Below, piece by piece: positions 1 through 8,054 of a DNA stretch of 64,000 nucleotides. The position numbers and the translations under genes are program-made. The notes beneath the pieces are model-generated. The model was not told where the DNA came from. It did no database searches and was given only the letters and a program-made list of their open reading frames with translations. Source of the stretch: Salinicoccus albus DSM 19776 (GTDB taxonomy: Bacteria > Bacillota > Bacilli > Staphylococcales > Salinicoccaceae). Position 1 is the first letter of the stretch, and each line of letters starts with the position of its first letter. The DNA is taken from the NCBI RefSeq assembly GCF_000385175.1, contig NZ_ARQJ01000031.1, positions 62,001-126,000 of the forward strand, in the 5' to 3' direction.

Positions 1-233
1 GCGTATATCCGATTCGCAATCGAGTACAAGAGAAACCATCCGCGGGTACTCGATCCTAAATCGAGTACAAGAGAAATCGTCCGCGTATACTCGATCCTAA
101 ATCGACTACAAGAGAAATCGTCCGCGGGTACTCGACCCTAAATCGACTACAAGAGAAAACATCCGCGTATACTCGATCCTAAATCGACTACAAGAGAAAT
201 CGTCCGCGTATACTCGATTCTAAATCGAGTACA
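1..233. repeat. tandem 41-bp palindromic repeat array 1
   Basis: Units begin at 19, 60, 101, 142, 183 and (partial) 224, so the period is exactly 41 bp; bases 1-18 look like the tail of an earlier unit cut by the window edge. Each unit has an 8-bp arm (TCGAGTAC or TCGACTAC), an 18-nt interior starting AAGAGAAA and ending CCGCG, an opposing arm (GTACTCGA or ATACTCGA) and a linker TCCTAAA. Units at 19 and 60 can form near-perfect hairpins; later ones carry one or two arm mismatches. It is not a CRISPR because the whole period is repeated and there are no variable spacers. Compare the arrays at 5261 and 15792. Confidence 0.9.
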
Positions 234-289
234 CGAAAAGTCACTTTGAACGACCGCTTCCCCCCATTTCCGGGAGATATTCATATTTT

Positions 290-412
290 TTACCGCCAAT
301 CTTTGATAATAATCGCTATTCTCTGACTGCCTTCCAGATAATTGTCCATGTTTTTAAACATCCGAATCTTTTCCCTAACTTTTACATGCATTTTATCATA
401 TGTTCTGCCCAT
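290..412 (-). CDS. small hypothetical protein, 40 aa
   Basis: An open frame of 40 codons starts at ATG 412-410 behind an AAGGAAAG ribosome-site-like sequence and ends at TAA 290. The peptide is basic and contains MFKNMDNYLEGSQRIAI with no membrane segment or signal. I do not recognise it. It lies between the repeat array and the divergent dehydrogenase operon, so it could be a real small gene, a remnant of a larger one or chance. The start-site context is the only positive evidence. Confidence 0.3.
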   Translation of the reverse strand: MGRTYDKMHVKVREKIRMFKNMDNYLEGSQRIAIIIKDWR

Positions 413-462
413 CACTTTCCTTGAATTCCATAATGGATAAGCGTAACATTACAGATAACAAA

Positions 463-476
463 TGTAAGCGCTTACT
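463..476 (+). promoter_or_regulatory. cre site (CcpA operator) for the acetoin dehydrogenase operon
   Basis: TGTAAGCGCTTACT matches the catabolite-responsive element consensus TGWAARCGYTWNCW at every position. It lies about 30-40 bases upstream of the first gene, where CcpA would be expected to repress the operon while preferred sugars are available. The match is seen in the sequence; regulation is inferred from the family rule. Confidence 0.85.
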
Positions 477-503
477 TATGTTTGACAGGAGGTGCTAAAA
501 AGA

Positions 504-1856
504 TTGAAAACATATGATTTGATTGTAATTGGCTCCGGTCCAGGCGGTTATGTTTCTGCTATCCGTGCAGCACAGCTCGGTAAATCAACGGCCATTGTTG
601 AAAAGGCAAAGGTCGGCGGCGCATGTCTGAACGTTGGATGCGTCCCTTCCAAAGTCCTGCTTAAACACGGTGCCATGGTTCAGGAGATTAAAAAGGCAGG
701 CAGCTTTGGCATTGACACCGGTGAGATAAACATTGATTATGCCCGTCTGACAGAACGCAAAACAGATGTTGTGCAAAAACTGACGGACGGCGTCGGCTAT
801 CTGCTGGATAAGAACAGCGTTGCATTATATGAAGGCAGTGCTGACGTTAAAGACAGTCATACGGTAGCAGTCAACGGCGAAAACATCAAAGCGGATAATA
901 TTCTTCTCGCCACCGGCAGCCGGCCGTTTATCCCCCCGATTAAAGGCTTGGAGTCATCGGCTTATGAAACGACAGATACCTTTTTCGAGCTGACTGAATT
1001 ACCGAAGGAACTCGTCGTCATCGGCGGCGGTGTCATCGGTTCGGAAATCGCATCAGCGGCTGCCATGCTCGGCAGCAGCGTGACCATCATTGAAGCCGCA
1101 GCAGATATCCTGCTCACTGAGGAAGAAGAAGTGAGCGCCGCATTGAAAGACCACCTCGAAAGTCAGGGGGTTCACATTGTCACGCAGGCAGACATTAAAG
1201 AAGTACAGGATGGCAAAGTACTATCGACAGACGACACCTTCTCTTATGACACATTGCTTGTGGCCACAGGCAGAACCCCGAACACAGAAGCTGCAGCAAA
1301 TCTCAATTTAAAGACAGGCCCGGACGATAAATCCATCGAGGTCGATGACTATTACGAAACCAGTGAACAGAATATCTATGCCATCGGCGACCTGATCGGC
1401 AGGTATCAGCTTGCCCACGCCGCCAGTGCGGAAGGCATTGCCGCTGTGGATGCCATGACAGGCAAAGGCAGACCGAAGTTGAATCAGACGGATATCCCGC
1501 GGTGTATATACACTGCACTGGAGGCCGCCTCAATCGGTTTATCTGAAGCGGAAGCTGAACAGGCCGGCTTCAATGTCAGTGTCTCCAGATCTCCGTTCTC
1601 AAGCAACAGTAAGGCGGCGGTAGACGGCGATGAAGGCGGATTCATCAAGATCATCAACGATAAACAGCACGGCGAGCTGCTCGGAGCGTTCATCGTCGGC
1701 AAAAATGCCACAGAGCTGATCGGCGAGGTCCTGGCAACTCAAGCATCGGAAGGCACAATGCATGAACTGTCCGACGTCGTGCAGCCCCATCCGTCTCAAT
1801 CTGAAGCCATTGGTGAGAGCGCTGGTTTATTCTTTAACCAGGCGATTCATATATAA
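504..1856 (+). CDS. acoL: dihydrolipoyl dehydrogenase (E3) of acetoin/2-oxoacid dehydrogenase
   Basis: FAD/NAD flavoprotein that reoxidises the dihydrolipoyl arm of the E2 subunit at 3911. Visible are the N-terminal FAD motif GSGPGG, the redox-active disulfide CLNVGC, the NAD-binding GGGVIGSE, the second FAD motif near YAIGD, and the C-terminal HPSQSE containing the His-Glu pair. At about 450 residues it has the usual E3 length. An upstream in-frame GTG at 492 overlaps the AGGAGG ribosome site, so I prefer TTG at 504. It is the first gene of a four-gene operon, preceded by a cre site, and is 26 bases from acoA. A generic E3 shared with other complexes is possible. Confidence 0.93.
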   Translation: MKTYDLIVIGSGPGGYVSAIRAAQLGKSTAIVEKAKVGGACLNVGCVPSKVLLKHGAMVQEIKKAGSFGIDTGEINIDYARLTERKTDVVQKLTDGVGYLLDKNSVALYEGSADVKDSHTVAVNGENIKADNILLATGSRPFIPPIKGLESSAYETTDTFFELTELPKELVVIGGGVIGSEIASAAAMLGSSVTIIEAAADILLTEEEEVSAALKDHLESQGVHIVTQADIKEVQDGKVLSTDDTFSYDTLLVATGRTPNTEAAANLNLKTGPDDKSIEVDDYYETSEQNIYAIGDLIGRYQLAHAASAEGIAAVDAMTGKGRPKLNQTDIPRCIYTALEAASIGLSEAEAEQAGFNVSVSRSPFSSNSKAAVDGDEGGFIKIINDKQHGELLGAFIVGKNATELIGEVLATQASEGTMHELSDVVQPHPSQSEAIGESAGLFFNQAIHI

Positions 1857-1882
1857 CCCAAATTTAAAAGGAGGAAGCATTT

Positions 1883-2830
1883 ATGGAGAAACAGGACGCA
1901 CTGTGGATTTATGAAAAAATGAATGAAATCAGACAGTTTGAAGATGAAGTACACCATATTTTCAGCAAAGGGTCCATCCCCGGTTTTGTCCACCTGTATG
2001 CAGGTGAAGAAGCGGTGGCGACCGGTGTAATGTCACAGCTCGATGATGATGACTACATCACCAGTACCCACCGGGGGCATGGACATGCCATTGCCAAAGA
2101 ATGTGATCTAAGATATATGATGGCAGAAATCATGGGTAAAAAAGACGGACTCGGCAAAGGGAAAGGCGGCTCGATGCATGTGGCTGATATAGATAAAGGC
2201 ATGCTCGGTGCCAACGGTATCGTCGGCGGCGGTTTCGGACTGGCCACAGGAGCCGCGATATCCATCCGCAACCTGGGTAAAGAGAACGTTGCGGTATGTT
2301 TCTTCGGAGATGGCGGTGCCAATGAAGGTATCTTCCACGAAGCGCTGAACTTCGCTTCAATCCTGGATCTGCCTGTCGTATTCATCTGTGAAAACAACCA
2401 GTATGCAGAAGGTACAGCCCACAGGTACGCCAGTGCGACAGAAACGATCGCAGAAAGAGCTTCAGCCTACAGCATGCCGGGTGAATTTGTTGACGGCATT
2501 GACGTGGAAGACGTTTTTGATAAAACTAAAGCCGCCATTGAACGCGCTAAAAACGGTGAAGGCCCGACGCTCATAGAATGCAGCACATACCGCAATTACG
2601 GCCACTTCGAAGGAGATGAACAGAAATATAAATCATCGGATGATGTAAACGCCGGACGTGACTGCATCGAGGAATTCAAGAAAAAAGCGATGGAGAACGA
2701 ATGGCTGACTGAAGAAGACGCACAAAGACTCGAAACAGACGCAAAACAAAAAGTCGAAGCGGCGGTAGAATTCGCTGAGAACAGCCCTGAGCCGGACATT
2801 GACTCACTGTACGAAGATGTCTTCGCATAA
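1883..2830 (+). CDS. acoA: acetoin (or 2-oxoacid) dehydrogenase E1 alpha subunit
   Basis: Thiamine-diphosphate-binding half of the E1 heterotetramer. It decarboxylates or cleaves the substrate and passes an acyl group to the lipoyl arm of E2. The ThDP motif is clear: GDGGANEG near residue 147 followed about 30 residues later by ENNQ. The 315-residue length fits AcoA and PdhA-type subunits. It has an AAGGAGG ribosome site and lies 20 bases before acoB. The E3-first gene order with a short E1 alpha fits an acetoin system better than housekeeping pyruvate dehydrogenase, but substrate identity is inferred, and branched-chain or pyruvate use cannot be excluded. Confidence 0.85.
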   Translation: MEKQDALWIYEKMNEIRQFEDEVHHIFSKGSIPGFVHLYAGEEAVATGVMSQLDDDDYITSTHRGHGHAIAKECDLRYMMAEIMGKKDGLGKGKGGSMHVADIDKGMLGANGIVGGGFGLATGAAISIRNLGKENVAVCFFGDGGANEGIFHEALNFASILDLPVVFICENNQYAEGTAHRYASATETIAERASAYSMPGEFVDGIDVEDVFDKTKAAIERAKNGEGPTLIECSTYRNYGHFEGDEQKYKSSDDVNAGRDCIEEFKKKAMENEWLTEEDAQRLETDAKQKVEAAVEFAENSPEPDIDSLYEDVFA

Positions 2831-2850
2831 CTATAAGGAGGGAATTATCA

Positions 2851-3897
2851 ATGAGTGAAAACCGTAACATGACGTTTATGGGCGCCATTAATGAAGCAAT
2901 AGACATGTCGATGGAAGCCGATGACAATGTCATCGTCATCGGTACAGACGTTTCCGGCGGTGCTGAAATCGAGCACCTGGAAGAAGAGAAAGAAGATTCA
3001 TTCGGCGGCGTTTTTGGTGTCACACAGGGACTGGCCGCAAAGTACACAAGAAACCGGGTCATCGATACACCGATTGCTGAGCATGTCACGATCAGTTCGG
3101 CGGTCGGGGCAGCTGCAACCGGTCTCCGTCCGATTGCTGAAACCATGTTCAACGATTTCGTTGGATTCATGCTTGACCCTGTGCTAAACCAGGGCGCCAA
3201 GATGCGGTATATGTTCGGCGGTAAAGCGAAGATTCCCATGACCATGCGCACGATACACGGCGCCGGTGCTGGCGCAGCCGCCCAGCACTCACAGACCCTT
3301 TATGGCATGTTTGCTGCGATTCCTGGTGTCAAAGTCGTCGTACCATCAAATCCCAATGATGCGAAGGGTTTATTCCTCGCTGCCATGGCAGATGATAACC
3401 TCGTGGTATTCTCGGAAGACAAAACATTGTACGGGACTAAAGGTGAGGTGCCGGAAGGCCATTATACAGTAGAACTCGGCAAAGCCGGAATCGCCCGTGA
3501 AGGCGAGGATCTGACAATCGTCGGCATCGGTAAAATGGTACAGGTTGCCCAGGAGGTCGCTGAACAGCTGGAAACCTCCAACGTTTCCGTGGAAGTCATC
3601 GACCTGAGAACGGTATCGCCATGGGATGAAGAGACTGTGCTTGAATCCGTGAAGAAGACCGGAAGGCTCGTCGTAGTGGACGAAGCCAATCCTCACAATA
3701 ACACCGCCACTGATGTGGCTTCCGTCATCGGCGATATCGGCTTTGATTATCTGGACGGACCCATCAAAACCGTCTGTGCACCGGATACTCCCGTACCATT
3801 CTCCGCCAACCTTGAACAGGCTTATATACCACACGCCGACAAAGTTATGGACGTTGCCAGTGAGTTAATTGAAGATCTCAAATCTGTAAAATCCTAG
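2851..3897 (+). CDS. acoB: acetoin (or 2-oxoacid) dehydrogenase E1 beta subunit
   Basis: Transketolase-like pyrimidine-binding partner of the E1 alpha subunit immediately upstream. The sequence starts MTFMGAINEAIDMSM, typical for this family, and includes the Glu-containing TPIAEH motif that activates ThDP, a GAGAGAAAQHSQ loop contacting the substrate channel, and the C-terminal swivel domain ending near PHADKV. Length 348 fits AcoB. It starts behind AAGGAGGG, 20 bases after acoA, and is followed 13 bases later by the E2 gene. It makes no sense without its alpha subunit, supporting a single transcript. Confidence 0.87.
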   Translation: MSENRNMTFMGAINEAIDMSMEADDNVIVIGTDVSGGAEIEHLEEEKEDSFGGVFGVTQGLAAKYTRNRVIDTPIAEHVTISSAVGAAATGLRPIAETMFNDFVGFMLDPVLNQGAKMRYMFGGKAKIPMTMRTIHGAGAGAAAQHSQTLYGMFAAIPGVKVVVPSNPNDAKGLFLAAMADDNLVVFSEDKTLYGTKGEVPEGHYTVELGKAGIAREGEDLTIVGIGKMVQVAQEVAEQLETSNVSVEVIDLRTVSPWDEETVLESVKKTGRLVVVDEANPHNNTATDVASVIGDIGFDYLDGPIKTVCAPDTPVPFSANLEQAYIPHADKVMDVASELIEDLKSVKS

Positions 3898-3910
3898 GAG
3901 GTGATGAATA

Positions 3911-5185
3911 ATGGCTGAAAACATTGTGATGCCCAAACTGGGAATGACAATGAAAGAAGGTACAGTGGAAGAATGGCATAAAAGTGTAGGTGACACGGTG
4001 GAAGCAGGAGAAACCGTCGCCACCATCAGTTCTGAGAAGCTGTCCCAGGATGTTGAATCTCCCGGTGCCGGGGAACTGTTGGAAATAAAAGTCGATGCAG
4101 GGGACTCCATAGAAGTCAAAGGCATTATGGGGGTGATTGGTGAAGCGGGAGAATCAACGGTTGAGGCAGGCTCAGCTGAAGATGAAGGAGAGGCCGAAAC
4201 CCCTGAAACCGCCGGCAAAGATGAGCCTGCGGAAACACCTGCTGAAGCACCGCAAACTCAGAACGCAGACAAAAGGCCTGCCGGCTCAGCACAAGCAGAC
4301 GTCCGTATTTTCATCTCTCCTCTGGCAAGAAGGATGGCTGCAGAACATGACCTGCCGATTGAACAGATTGAAGGCACAGGCGGCAATGGCAGAATCACCA
4401 GACTCGATATCAACAGAGTCCTGGCGGGCGGCCTGGATAAAGCAGCCGCTGCCGGTGAAACAGCCGAAGCGGCTGGTACCACACCACAGGCGGCGGACGT
4501 CGGAGAAGGACTGAATCCGATGCGCAAAACCATCGCCAGAAATATGCGCGCCAGCCTCGACAATACCGCTCAGCTGACCCTCCACCGTAAGGCTGAAATC
4601 GATCAGCTGATCGACTTCCAGAAGAAACTTCGGACGGAAGCAGAACAGAGCAGCATTGATGTCAAACTGTCACTGACCGTGCTGATAGCCAAAGCAACGG
4701 TGCTAGCACTGCAGGATTATAAGAAGATGAACTCAAGGTATGAAAACGGCGAACTGACAGAATATGATGCAGTCCACCTGGGAATCGCCACAGCACTTGA
4801 CGAAGGACTGGTTGTGCCGGTCGTGAAGCACGCCGAGCAGAAATCCATCGGCGCACTCGCTGAAGAAATCAGAGACCTGTCCGCCCAGGCACGTCACGGT
4901 GAAGCTTCTCAGGAAACCTTATCAGGTTCGACCTTCTCCATCTCCAACATGGGTGGCAGCGGGGTTGAATACTTCACTCCAATTCTGAATACGGCCGAAT
5001 CAGGCATACTCGGTGTCGGCGCATTCCAAAAAGAACTCGCCATGGTCAATGATGAGGTCACTGAAATTACAAAAATCCCGTTCAGCCTCACATTCGATCA
5101 CCAGATATTGGATGGTGCAGCAGCAGGAGAATTTCTGACGATCCTTGTCAGATATATCGAAAACCCATATCTGCTGGTCCTTTAA
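3911..5185 (+). CDS. acoC: dihydrolipoyl acetyltransferase (E2) of acetoin dehydrogenase
   Basis: Core acyltransferase of the complex. One N-terminal lipoyl domain carries the likely modified Lys43 in SSEKLSQD. An Ala/Glu/Pro-rich linker covers about residues 80-120, a peripheral subunit-binding domain follows (ISPLARRMAAEHDL...GRITRLDI), then a catalytic domain ending in the HxxxDG signature (DHQILDGAAAGE). The 424-residue size with a single lipoyl domain is usual for Gram-positive acetoin and pyruvate systems. It is the last gene of the operon, with a strong terminator 10 bases after the stop. The product would be acetyl-CoA, plus acetaldehyde if acetoin is the substrate. Confidence 0.88.
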   Translation: MAENIVMPKLGMTMKEGTVEEWHKSVGDTVEAGETVATISSEKLSQDVESPGAGELLEIKVDAGDSIEVKGIMGVIGEAGESTVEAGSAEDEGEAETPETAGKDEPAETPAEAPQTQNADKRPAGSAQADVRIFISPLARRMAAEHDLPIEQIEGTGGNGRITRLDINRVLAGGLDKAAAAGETAEAAGTTPQAADVGEGLNPMRKTIARNMRASLDNTAQLTLHRKAEIDQLIDFQKKLRTEAEQSSIDVKLSLTVLIAKATVLALQDYKKMNSRYENGELTEYDAVHLGIATALDEGLVVPVVKHAEQKSIGALAEEIRDLSAQARHGEASQETLSGSTFSISNMGGSGVEYFTPILNTAESGILGVGAFQKELAMVNDEVTEITKIPFSLTFDHQILDGAAAGEFLTILVRYIENPYLLVL

Positions 5186-5194
5186 AAGTATCTG

Positions 5195-5222
5195 AGATAG
5201 CCCAGTGCGGGCTATCTTTTTT
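5195..5222 (+). terminator. rho-independent terminator of the aco operon
   Basis: The perfect 9-bp arms AGATAGCCC and GGGCTATCT are separated by 5 nt and run straight into TTTTTT. This closes the dehydrogenase operon. Confidence 0.9.
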
Positions 5223-5260
5223 ATCGAATAAATAAATCCTGATGTTTTGAATGAGTGGTG

Positions 5261-5383
5261 CGAATGCCAGCGCTCACCAGCGCGGGCACTCGGAATCCAA
5301 ACGAATGCCAGCGCTCACCGGCGCGGGCACTCGGAATTTGAACGAATGCCAGCGCTCACCAGCGCGGGCATTCGCAGCCTTTC
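5261..5383. repeat. tandem 41-bp palindromic repeat array 2
   Basis: Three units start at 5261, 5302 and 5343, again with an exact 41-bp period. Each has the arms CGAATGCC and GGCACTCG or GGCATTCG (perfect inverted match in the third unit) around AGCGCTCACC(A/G)GCGCG, which itself contains a nested GCGC...GCGC stem. The stretch CGCGGGCACTCG...AATCC resembles CGCGGGTACTCGATCC of array 1, so both appear to belong to one family. Frames open across this block are low-complexity translations of the repeat, not genes. Confidence 0.9.
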
Positions 5384-5417
5384 GCGCCGATGCTGCATTC
5401 ATCGCAATCTCAAACAC

Positions 5418-5450
5418 AGAGGACCGCCCCCGGCGCCGGGGCGGTTCTCT
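5418..5450. terminator. GC-rich hairpin between convergent operons
   Basis: AGAG(G/A)ACCGCCCC and its inverted copy enclose CGGCGCCG, giving a very stable stem of about 16 bp just downstream of the phosphonate transporter stop. Neither side has a long T tract, so efficiency as an intrinsic terminator is uncertain; it most likely ends the minus-strand phn operon. Confidence 0.6.
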
Positions 5451-5463
5451 GACTCAAATCATA

Positions 5464-6285
5464 CTACGCCGCACGCTTCAATTTGTTCGCAACCAGCTCC
5501 AGCAGCACTGCGACGATCAGAATCATATACGTGATCATGCCGACTTCGTTCATATCGTAATAGAACGTACTGGACATGAACAGTTCATAACCGATACCGC
5601 CCGCGCCTGCGGCTGCGCCCATGGCGACCGCAACGCCGAAGTTGATTTCAAAACGCAGGAATGTCCAGGCGATCAGATATGATTTTGTCTGAGGCACAAC
5701 GACCTGGAACAGGATATGAAAGTAGCTTGATCCAGTGGCGCGCAGTGCCTCAATCTTGCCTTCGTCGATTTCTTCGAATGCTTCTGAATAGGCTTTGACC
5801 AGATACGCGATCGAGTGGAAGAGCATCCCAATGACGGCGGCGACTGCGCCCAAACCGGCTGCGATGGCAAATATGAGCACCCACAGTACCGTAGGCACAG
5901 CCCGGATGATGGTGATAAATCCTTTGATCAGGGTGCTGAGCCATGGTTTGGACAGGTTCACGGCTGTGCCGAATGCCAGAAATATGGAAATCACGGCCCC
6001 CAGAATCGTGGACAAAAATGCCAGGCACAGCGTGATCAGCACCTGCATGACTGCGTTGTTAAGCGTTGTATTATTCAGCTGCGGTTCCAGGAACATGATC
6101 CGCAGATTGTCCACTGTATCTGCAATGGCGCTCCACAGCTGCAGCCCGCCATAATCAAGCAGGAAGAATCCGACAATGGTAAAAATGAATGTACAGATGA
6201 GCAGTGCCCGAAATCGCCGCTGTCCTTTGTTCGGCCGGCTGATTTTAATCTGCCCTTTACTGTTGCGATCAACATAATCCATCAT
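5464..6285 (-). CDS. phnE: phosphonate ABC transporter permease (second copy)
   Basis: Integral membrane component of a phosphonate/phosphite importer. About six hydrophobic segments are visible. The cytoplasmic EAA loop reads EEIDEGKIEALRATGSS, the contact site for the ATPase PhnC. The 273-residue length is normal. It starts behind AAGGGAGA and its start codon overlaps the stop of the preceding permease by one base, implying translational coupling. Two different PhnE permeases in tandem suggest a heterodimeric channel, as in several Gram-positive phosphonate importers. This is the last gene of the long minus-strand operon. Confidence 0.92.
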   Translation of the reverse strand: MMDYVDRNSKGQIKISRPNKGQRRFRALLICTFIFTIVGFFLLDYGGLQLWSAIADTVDNLRIMFLEPQLNNTTLNNAVMQVLITLCLAFLSTILGAVISIFLAFGTAVNLSKPWLSTLIKGFITIIRAVPTVLWVLIFAIAAGLGAVAAVIGMLFHSIAYLVKAYSEAFEEIDEGKIEALRATGSSYFHILFQVVVPQTKSYLIAWTFLRFEINFGVAVAMGAAAGAGGIGYELFMSSTFYYDMNEVGMITYMILIVAVLLELVANKLKRAA

Positions 6286-7097
6286 TATAGGATCTCCCTT
6301 CTGATCAGATTGGAAATGCTTTCGATGATAAGCACTGCAATGACAATCGCCAGTGTAATGAGTGAGACCATTTCATAGTCCAGCTGTTTATAATAAAGAT
6401 CGAACAGATATCCAATACCAGTGCCTGTCAGCAGGCCGACGAGGGTGGCACTTCTAATGTTGGTTTCAATCATGAAGAGCACCCAGCTGAACATCTGTGG
6501 CATACTTTCCGGTATCACAGCTTTTGAAATCATCTGCGGGTAAGTGGCACCGGTCGCTTTCAGCGCCTCGATGGAATCACTGGATGCTTCATCGATCGTT
6601 TCGATAAATGCCCGCACCAAAAACCCGAATGTCGAAAAGAATAAAGCCAGAAAGCCTGTCGCCGCATTCGTCCCGAAGCTGATGACCAGGATAAGCGCCC
6701 ATGCAACGACCGGTATGTTACGGCTGATGGAAGCCGCAAGTTTGGCAATCCACATCAGCACCCCGCTGACTGACGTCTGCTTTGAACCCATGATGGCAAA
6801 AAACAGTGCAAAAAGTGCGGCAGTTGTCGTGGAAACTACGGAAAGCAGCACTGTTTCCCACAACACACGAAGAACATTCGGCAGATTTGCCAGGGTCGAG
6901 CTGCTGAAAAGCATGTTGCCAAACAGCCACTGGATGGCCGCCGGAACGCTCAACACACCGTCGATATGATTGTAATCGGTAACCTCCCCTGCTGTATATA
7001 TCAGTGCTATGAGGATGACCGCACCGAAAATCAGCTTGAGATGTTTTTTGCGGATGATATCGATATCCTTGACATGCTGTACATTTGATTTTCCCAT
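6285..7097 (-). CDS. phnE: phosphonate ABC transporter permease (first copy)
   Basis: PhnE-family inner-membrane permease of 270 residues with about six transmembrane helices and an EAA loop (DEASSDSIEALKATGATYPQ) near residue 170. It pairs with the next permease, which overlaps it by one base, and with the ATPase PhnC, whose stop is 11 bases upstream. It is clearly related to, but distinct from, the following copy, so this looks like an old duplication. The exact ligand (phosphonate, phosphite or phosphate ester) cannot be read from the permease; the flanking C-P lyase genes argue for phosphonates. Confidence 0.92.
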   Translation of the reverse strand: MGKSNVQHVKDIDIIRKKHLKLIFGAVILIALIYTAGEVTDYNHIDGVLSVPAAIQWLFGNMLFSSSTLANLPNVLRVLWETVLLSVVSTTTAALFALFFAIMGSKQTSVSGVLMWIAKLAASISRNIPVVAWALILVISFGTNAATGFLALFFSTFGFLVRAFIETIDEASSDSIEALKATGATYPQMISKAVIPESMPQMFSWVLFMIETNIRSATLVGLLTGTGIGYLFDLYYKQLDYEMVSLITLAIVIAVLIIESISNLIRREIL

Positions 7098-7108
7098 TCA
7101 ATATTCAC

Positions 7109-7990
7109 CTATTCCACGATTAATTCGTCAATTTTCGAACCATATATGCGGCTGACAACTTCAGTCTGGACCTCTTCCGGTGAATCGTTGTAGACCACCG
7201 TGCCGTCATTCAGCCCGATGATACGGTCGGCGTATCTCTTCGCCACATCCAGCTGGTGCAGGTTCACGATGATTGTTATGCCGCGCTCGATGGAAATCCG
7301 TTTTAGATATTCCATGATGATGCGGGATGAATTGGGGTCGAGTGAGGCAATCGGTTCATCACACAGAATGATCTTAGGATCCTGGATAAGCGCCCGCGCA
7401 ATACCGACCCGCTGCTTCTGGCCGCCGCTCAATTCATCACACCGCTGATACACCTGTTCCCTGATGCCGAGCTCGGAGATAATGTCCAGTGCCCGCTGTT
7501 TCTCCGCTTCGGAATAGAGCGACAAAATCCCCTGTATACTGTTCTTATATCCAAGGCGTCCATGCAGCACATTCTCAAACACACTCAGCCGGTCCACAAG
7601 ATTATAATGCTGGAAAATCATGCCGATATCCGTGCGCATCTGACGCAGTTTCTTTCCTTTCATCGACAGCGTCTCCCTGCCGTTGAACGTGATTGAGCCG
7701 CTGTTTGGTTCAATCATGCGGTTAATCACCCGGAGCAGCGTCGATTTGCCGGCACCGGACGGCCCGATAATTGCCAGCATCTCCCCTTCCTTAATATCAA
7801 ACGAAATATCCTTCAGCACTTTCTTCGTGCCGGAATATGATTTATCCACATTTTCCAGCGCCATCACATCCGGTGCATCTGCCAGCCGGTGCGTTTTTGC
7901 TTCTGCCTGATTTTCTGGAAAAGGGAAAACCACCTGGTCTGTCTGCTTGCCTTCAGCCTGCTTGGATTTGTCATTCGTTATTACAGTCAT
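7109..7990 (-). CDS. phnC: phosphonate ABC transporter ATP-binding protein
   Basis: ABC ATPase energising the PhnDE importer. It carries Walker A GPSGAGKST, the signature LSGGQKQRVGIARAL, Walker B ILCDEP and the switch His in VNLHQL. The frame is open up to 8131, but that would overlap the preceding phnD gene; the ATG at 7990 has a good GGAGGG ribosome site and is the likely start. It then has about 40 residues before the ABC core (MTVITNDKSKQAEGK...), longer than usual, so the extreme N-terminus could be shorter. It lies between phnD (64-base gap) and the two permeases. Confidence 0.93.
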   Translation of the reverse strand: MTVITNDKSKQAEGKQTDQVVFPFPENQAEAKTHRLADAPDVMALENVDKSYSGTKKVLKDISFDIKEGEMLAIIGPSGAGKSTLLRVINRMIEPNSGSITFNGRETLSMKGKKLRQMRTDIGMIFQHYNLVDRLSVFENVLHGRLGYKNSIQGILSLYSEAEKQRALDIISELGIREQVYQRCDELSGGQKQRVGIARALIQDPKIILCDEPIASLDPNSSRIIMEYLKRISIERGITIIVNLHQLDVAKRYADRIIGLNDGTVVYNDSPEEVQTEVVSRIYGSKIDELIVE

Positions 7991-8054
7991 AAAATGCCCT
8001 CCATAATTGAAGGCAGGGGGGTGTGACCCCCTCCCTGCCCAAAATGAATCTCGT

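Noticed and set aside
1-233. Tandem array as a CRISPR locus
   Set aside because: The entire 41-bp period is repeated, no unique spacers exist, and no cas genes are present in the window.
5247-5682. Open frames of 95-143 codons across the repeat array on the plus strand
   Set aside because: They translate the 41-bp repeat and run antisense into phnE; low-complexity product, no ribosome site.
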